Of a stretch of DNA of 17,419 nucleotides, positions 13,681-17,419 are shown piece after piece. The first letter of the stretch is position 1. Every line of letters begins with the position of its first letter. The position numbers were made by a program, and so were the translations under genes. Origin of the DNA: a bacterium. Lineage in GTDB: Bacteria > Actinomycetota > Acidimicrobiia > UBA5794 > ZC4RG35. The stretch is taken from the NCBI GenBank assembly GCA_028819835.1, contig JAPPKR010000115.1, positions 1-17,419 of the forward strand, written 5' to 3'. The notes under the pieces are model-generated. The model ran no database searches, had not been told where the DNA came from, and saw only the letters and a program-made list of their open reading frames with translations.

Positions 13681-14446
13681 CGTCATCGGCGTCCACCCCC
13701 ACTATCAGGGTGACCAGCCGGTCCATGGAGATGTCCTCGGTGAGTTCCGCCACCTTCTGGCCGTGTCGGAGGACGACCACCCGGTCGGCCAACTCCATCA
13801 CGTGAGGCAGGATGTGGCTGATCAGCACGACCGCCACCCCGCTCCCGGCGATCTGGCGGGCCAGTTGGAGCACTCTCGAGGACTCCCGGACCCCCAGGGC
13901 CGCGGTCGGTTCGTCCATGAACATCCCCGTCTTCGCCCAGAAGGCTCCCCGGGCTACGGCCACCGACTGCTGCTGTCCGCCTGACATCTCTCCGATGGAC
14001 ACCCCTGTGGAGCGGGGAATGTTGACTCCCAAGGCATCTATCTGGGTGAGCGCCTGGGCTTCCATCGCCCCCCTGTCGAGCATGCCTATCTTGCCGGCCA
14101 GCCCCTTTCTCAGGACCTCCCTTCCCAGGAACAGATTGGTGACCACATCCCGATCCGGAGCGAGCGCCAGGTCCTGAAAAATGGTCTCAATGCCCAGGTC
14201 CCGGGCGTCGGCCGGGGTCCTGAGCACCACGGTTTTACCGTTGACTCGAACCTCACCCGCATCCGGGATCACCGCCCCCGCCAGGATCTTGATCAGTGTG
14301 GACTTGCCGGCCCCGTTGTCACCGACCAACGCCGTTATCTCCCCGGCGCGGATCTCGATGTCCACGTTGTCGAGCGCGGTGATCGGCCCGTAGGACTTGC
14401 TCAGACCTATCCCCTCAATTACCACCCGACCCTTTTCAAACGACAT
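13670..14446 (-). CDS. sugar-type ABC transporter ATPase (single domain)
   Basis: 258 aa cytosolic ATPase that powers the importer encoded with it. Walker A GDNGAGKST (about 42-50, Lys48-Ser49), Q-loop FQDLAL (about 90-95), signature MSGGQ (154-158; Met in place of the usual Leu), Walker B MFMDEP (about 175-180) and the switch His in LISHILPHV. It has one nucleotide-binding domain, as in FrcA-type systems, unlike the duplicated RbsA/XylG ATPases, so it would act as a homodimer. The ATG at 14446 shares one base with the permease stop (TGATG), fixing the start and implying coupled translation. The gene ends in the hairpin at 13660-13680. Confidence 0.95.
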   Translation of the reverse strand: MSFEKGRVVIEGIGLSKSYGPITALDNVDIEIRAGEITALVGDNGAGKSTLIKILAGAVIPDAGEVRVNGKTVVLRTPADARDLGIETIFQDLALAPDRDVVTNLFLGREVLRKGLAGKIGMLDRGAMEAQALTQIDALGVNIPRSTGVSIGEMSGGQQQSVAVARGAFWAKTGMFMDEPTAALGVRESSRVLQLARQIAGSGVAVVLISHILPHVMELADRVVVLRHGQKVAELTEDISMDRLVTLIVGVDADDAAK

Positions 14447-15474
14447 CAGGCTTCCTCCGTTCCGGCGCGGAGTCCCCGGAAGACGCCCCTTCCTCCCAGC
14501 GTCCGCCCGGAGAGTTGATCGGTGGCCACGGCCCCAACCAGCAACAATCCCCTCGAGATGTCCTGGTAGGGCGCCGGCAGTCCCATCAGGTTGAGGGAGT
14601 TGGCGATGATGCCCAGCAGCACTACCCCGAGAATCGTACCGGTTATCGAACCGCGGCCTCCGGTCAGGGCCGTTCCGCCCACGATCACCGCCGCGATGAT
14701 CTCCAACTCCCTGCCCTGGCCCCCGTAGGGAAACGCCGATCCGGCCTGGCTGGTGAGAACCACCCCGGCCAACGCCGAGAAGAACCCCGACGCCAGGAAA
14801 ACCCCCCAGGTGATCTTGGGGACGCTGATCCCGGCCCGGCGCGCCGCTTCGGGACTGCTGCCCACCGCGTAGATGTGGGCGCCCACCTTGGTGTATCGCA
14901 TCACGAAACCGATCACGGCAAAGGCCACCACAGTGTAGAAGACCGGTTTCGGAATCCCGAGGGCCGATCCCTGCCCCAGGTTGACATAGGACTCGGCAGG
15001 GATGAATACGGATCTTCCACTGTTTATCACAAACGCCACGCCCCTGGCGATGAAGGCCGTGCCGATGGTGGCGATCAGCGAGTTGACCCGGAATTTCACG
15101 ACGATCACCCCGTTCACGAATCCCATCAGCAGGCCCACAACCAGGGCCCCGAGAATCGCCACCGGCACCGGGAGTTCCTGGACCAGGAGGGCCCCGGCGG
15201 TCATCCCCGACAGGCCCATCGTGGCCGCCACCGACAGATCGACGTTGCCCGAGATCAGCATGGGCGTGGAAACGGCCGCCACGATCCCGGTGATGGCCAC
15301 CGCCCGGGCCACGTTGAGGAAGTTGCCCGCCTGGAAGAAGAACGGGCTGACCATGGTCATGGCGATGCCGATGGCCACGATCGCCATGGCGAGCCCGAGC
15401 GAACGCCGACTCCCGCCGACGTTCGCTCGGGTCCTACGGCTGGGGCCACCCGAATGTGGCTTCGGGCCGATCAC
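14446..15474 (-). CDS. sugar ABC transporter permease (RbsC-like)
   Basis: 342 aa membrane permease of the branched RbsC/XylH/FrcC group with about 8-10 hydrophobic segments. Typical segments include STPMLISGNVDLSVAATMGL (the conserved GxxDLSVG-like motif after TM2), ALVVGLLMGFVNGVIVVKF, LIATIGTAFIARG, and the cytoplasmic docking loop GSSPEAARRAGISVPKI. The start is a GTG at 15474, 26 bases after the binding-protein stop, with AGGGG (15490-15486) upstream. It forms the channel for the sugar-like ligand, probably as a dimer. It overlaps the ATPase start by one base. Confidence 0.94.
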   Translation of the reverse strand: MIGPKPHSGGPSRRTRANVGGSRRSLGLAMAIVAIGIAMTMVSPFFFQAGNFLNVARAVAITGIVAAVSTPMLISGNVDLSVAATMGLSGMTAGALLVQELPVPVAILGALVVGLLMGFVNGVIVVKFRVNSLIATIGTAFIARGVAFVINSGRSVFIPAESYVNLGQGSALGIPKPVFYTVVAFAVIGFVMRYTKVGAHIYAVGSSPEAARRAGISVPKITWGVFLASGFFSALAGVVLTSQAGSAFPYGGQGRELEIIAAVIVGGTALTGGRGSITGTILGVVLLGIIANSLNLMGLPAPYQDISRGLLLVGAVATDQLSGRTLGGRGVFRGLRAGTEEA

Positions 15475-15500
15475 AGTTCGATAAAACCCCTAATTGGTTA

Positions 15501-16718
15501 TCAGCACTTCGCCTGATCGATGCTTGCTGCGTCAACCACCGTGGCTTGAGGATAGATCTCCGACGGGATCGGATTCCCTTCCGCAATGTCCTGGGCGATC
15601 GCAATGCCGTACTCACCCCAGAGTTGGGGGACGAAGTCCACCGAGGTGAGGAACGTCGGATCGTTGGCGCACAGCGGACCAACCGACTCCTGGGAGAGAC
15701 CCACGCCACCGGCGATCGAGGTCTCGGCGCGACCCGACTCGCGGAGGGCGTTCACCATTCCGAGAGTCCGCAGGTCGTTGATGCCGAAGCCCATGATGTT
15801 CTGGGTGTCGGGGTGGGCGGTCAACCAGTCGGCCACGTTGGCCTGGTCGGTCACGATGTCCGAGGGGCATTCGAGTTCGTGAATGTTGTCATCACCGACG
15901 TCGAAGGACTCCTTGACCACTTCCCGGAATCCGATGATGGATGCGTAGGGACTGGTCCGGTCCTGCACGAAGGCGGAGTGGGCGCAGAGGAGGACATCGA
16001 CGTCACCGGTCGTCCAACCCCTGCCTTCGGCCACCGCGATCAGGTACTCCGCCTGGGCGCGGCCGACGGCGTACCACTCGCCGCCACCGAAGAAGGGCTG
16101 GCCCTCATGCGGCACGGAGTGGGCGACGGCCGGGATGCAGGCCTCTTTGTACTTGCTCATGATCGCCGGGTTCAGGTTGGCGAGGACGTTCATCGAGAGG
16201 ACCACATCCGGGTCGTGCTGGACGACCAGGTCGGCAACCACCAGAGGCTGCTCCTCACTCGGATAGAGGTTGTCGAACTCGGTGACGTCGGTCTCCGACG
16301 CGGCAGCCGCCACCCGGAAACTCTCGTTGGCCACGATCAGGGTGTCGAACACGTTGTCCTCCGGGGTCCAAGCGAACCGGTAATTGGCATCGCCGTCCTT
16401 GCGGAGCACCGCCTGATAGACATCGGGGTGATCATCGGTCTCGACGAATGAGCAACTGGCCTCGTCCCACAGCATCCAGGTTGCGGCGGCCGCCTGCTCG
16501 GCATTGGCAATGGTCGTCGGCAATTCCATTACCACCTCGCCCAGAAGGCTGGCGGGCTCCTCCGGTGTCTCGGGGGCCGCGGTGGTCTCGGGCGCGGCAG
16601 TTGTGGCAGGCGCCGCGGTCGTAGCGGCTGAATCGTCCTCATCTCCGTCGCCGCAGGCTGAGACGATCAGCGCCAGAGCCAAGAATGTGGCGATTACCGC
16701 ACGTGGGAACCTCTGCAT
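15501..16718 (-). CDS. sugar ABC transporter substrate-binding lipoprotein
   Basis: 405 aa. Signal with lipobox LIVSACG (Cys22), then an acidic patch (DGDEDD) and a disordered Ala/Thr/Pro/Glu linker (TTAAPATTAAPETTAAPET), then a periplasmic-binding fold of the type I (RbsB-like) kind by association with the RbsC-like permease: DNVFDTLIVANESF, PLVVADLVVQHDPDVVLSMN, NPAIMSKYKEACIPAVAHSV, DVDVLLCAHSAF, NIMGFGINDLRTLGMVNALR and GVGLSQESVGPL. It binds the ligand outside and docks on the permease. I cannot name the ligand. The extra Cys residues (SCSF, EACIP, LLCAH, ELECP, GPLCA, C-terminal QAKC) are unusual for an RbsB-like protein. The ATG at 16718 has AAAGGAG seven bases before it. First gene of the importer operon. 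Confidence 0.93.
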   Translation of the reverse strand: MQRFPRAVIATFLALALIVSACGDGDEDDSAATTAAPATTAAPETTAAPETPEEPASLLGEVVMELPTTIANAEQAAAATWMLWDEASCSFVETDDHPDVYQAVLRKDGDANYRFAWTPEDNVFDTLIVANESFRVAAAASETDVTEFDNLYPSEEQPLVVADLVVQHDPDVVLSMNVLANLNPAIMSKYKEACIPAVAHSVPHEGQPFFGGGEWYAVGRAQAEYLIAVAEGRGWTTGDVDVLLCAHSAFVQDRTSPYASIIGFREVVKESFDVGDDNIHELECPSDIVTDQANVADWLTAHPDTQNIMGFGINDLRTLGMVNALRESGRAETSIAGGVGLSQESVGPLCANDPTFLTSVDFVPQLWGEYGIAIAQDIAEGNPIPSEIYPQATVVDAASIDQAKC

Positions 16719-16839
16719 AATTCTTCTCCTTTAGGGCTTCGCCTTCATTATTGCCAGCCGACATTCCCCTGGTGGCTGTAAGTAGGATAATTTTCTTCTT
16801 CAAAATCCCTCTTGAACCATCGGTAGGGTCTTTGGTCAG
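16719..16839. promoter_or_regulatory. divergent control region, importer / isomerase
   Basis: A 121-bp gap between two divergent genes, clearly more AT-rich in its right half than the surrounding DNA. A GATAAT at 16786-16791 could be a -10 for the plus-strand isomerase, without a good -35. ATTTT (16790-16794) and AAAAT (16802-16806) form a short inverted repeat with a 7-nt spacer that could be an operator serving both genes. The minus-strand AAAGGAG at about 16732-16726 is the ribosome site of the binding protein. Confidence 0.35.
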
Positions 16840-17419
16840 ATGACGAAGCGATACTCTTGCGCCGACTACGGCTGGCCTTCACTCAAGCATCCCACAGTGA
16901 TGGCGGTTGCCAAGGACTTGGGATACCAGGGTCTCGACATCGGCATTTTCGGAGAAGTGACCCACGTCAAGGTCTCGGATCTGCAGCACTGGCGGCAGGA
17001 ATCGGCCCGGATCAGCAGGAATCTCAGCACTCTCGGTCTCCAGTGCTCCGATGTGTTCCTGATACCAAGCGTCGACCTGTCCTGTTTGACCCCGTCTCAT
17101 CCGGATCCGGTCCAGCAAGCCGAAGCCATCCGGATCTTTGAGCGGGCGGCTCTCCTGACCCGGGACCTGCAGGCGTCAGGTTTGACAGTCTGTCCCGGAG
17201 TTATGAACGAGGGGGACACCCACCGAGAGGCATTGCGAAGGGCCGCCCGGTCGCTTCGAGCCCGTGTCGAGATAGCGTCTTCCCATGGACTCGAGTTGTC
17301 GGTCGAACCGCATTGGGGTTCATTGATCGACACGGCGGAGAAGGTGTGGGACCTGTTGGAAGCAGTGGAGGGACTGACCCTCACCCTCGACGTCTCGATG
17401 ATGTTCTTCTGCGGGATGA
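16840..17419 (+). CDS. sugar phosphate isomerase/epimerase, 3' partial
   Basis: An open frame from the ATG at 16840 runs to the window edge with no stop (193 codons visible). It starts MTKRYSCADYGWPSLKHP and continues as a xylose-isomerase-like TIM barrel: LGYQGLDIGIFGE (strand 2), LGLQCSDVFLIPS (strand 3), GLTVCPGVMNEG (strand 4), ELSVEPHWGSLIDT with the likely metal ligand Glu near residue 155, and LTLTLDVSMMFF with Asp near 184. The spacing of this Glu and Asp fits the D-tagatose-3-epimerase/IolE/IolI group, which rearranges sugars or inositol derivatives. Divergence from a sugar importer supports action on the imported ligand. The ribosome site is weak (GGTAGGG about 11 bases upstream). 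Family is confident; the reaction is unknown. Confidence 0.87.
   Translation, partial: MTKRYSCADYGWPSLKHPTVMAVAKDLGYQGLDIGIFGEVTHVKVSDLQHWRQESARISRNLSTLGLQCSDVFLIPSVDLSCLTPSHPDPVQQAEAIRIFERAALLTRDLQASGLTVCPGVMNEGDTHREALRRAARSLRARVEIASSHGLELSVEPHWGSLIDTAEKVWDLLEAVEGLTLTLDVSMMFFCGM

Noticed and set aside
14515..16451. Two long plus-strand open frames (14515-15516 and 15456-16451)
   Set aside because: Both are antisense shadows of the permease and binding-protein genes; their translations are rich in Gly/Arg/His/Asp without domain motifs, as expected from GC-rich opposite frames.
16857..17141. Plus-strand frame starting at 16857 and minus-strand frame at 16879-17118
   Set aside because: They overlap the TIM-barrel isomerase frame from 16840, which has clear family motifs; these do not.

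Overview
The window looks like chromosomal DNA from a high-GC actinomycete. The evidence is a NucS/EndoMS mismatch endonuclease (typical of MutS-less Actinomycetota and archaea), frequent GTG starts, ATGA gene overlaps, and a lipoprotein with a Thr/Ala/Pro/Glu linker. That linker style makes me lean to an Acidimicrobiia-like lineage, but this is inference. I see no rRNA, tRNA, insertion sequence, phage gene or CRISPR array. No gene-free stretch exceeds about 225 bp.

Left part (1-5909). A plus-strand block holds an alpha/beta hydrolase (5' end outside the window), a peptidase S51-like protein fused to a cysteinyl-tRNA-synthetase-type C-terminal tail, and an MprAB-like response regulator/sensor kinase pair. 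The kinase has a His/Glu heptad repeat just outside its first membrane helix. Facing it on the minus strand are a membrane-anchored YceI-domain protein and a small secreted His/Cys-rich repeat protein. The His-rich gene is preceded by three 8-bp direct repeats at exact 11-bp spacing, the layout expected for an OmpR-family regulator. Together these may form an envelope or metal-response module. This is the best candidate for something undescribed.

Middle part (6050-11745). The minus strand carries an M20 dipeptidase, nucS (4-base overlap), a TPP riboswitch that starts within about 15 bases of the nucS stop, then thiB (lipoprotein) and a double-length thiP permease. The riboswitch leader contains a hairpin that covers the thiB Shine-Dalgarno. 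No ThiQ ATPase is present. An M50 site-2-type membrane protease is divergent from the dipeptidase gene.

Right part (11777-17419). An acyl-CoA dehydrogenase and a DsbA-like thioredoxin-fold protein form a plus-strand pair. They converge on a minus-strand sugar-type ABC importer (binding lipoprotein, RbsC-like permease, single-domain ATPase) that ends in a terminator hairpin built over its own stop codon. Divergent from the importer, a sugar phosphate isomerase/epimerase runs off the right edge. It has no stop codon inside the window, and it probably acts on the imported sugar or polyol.
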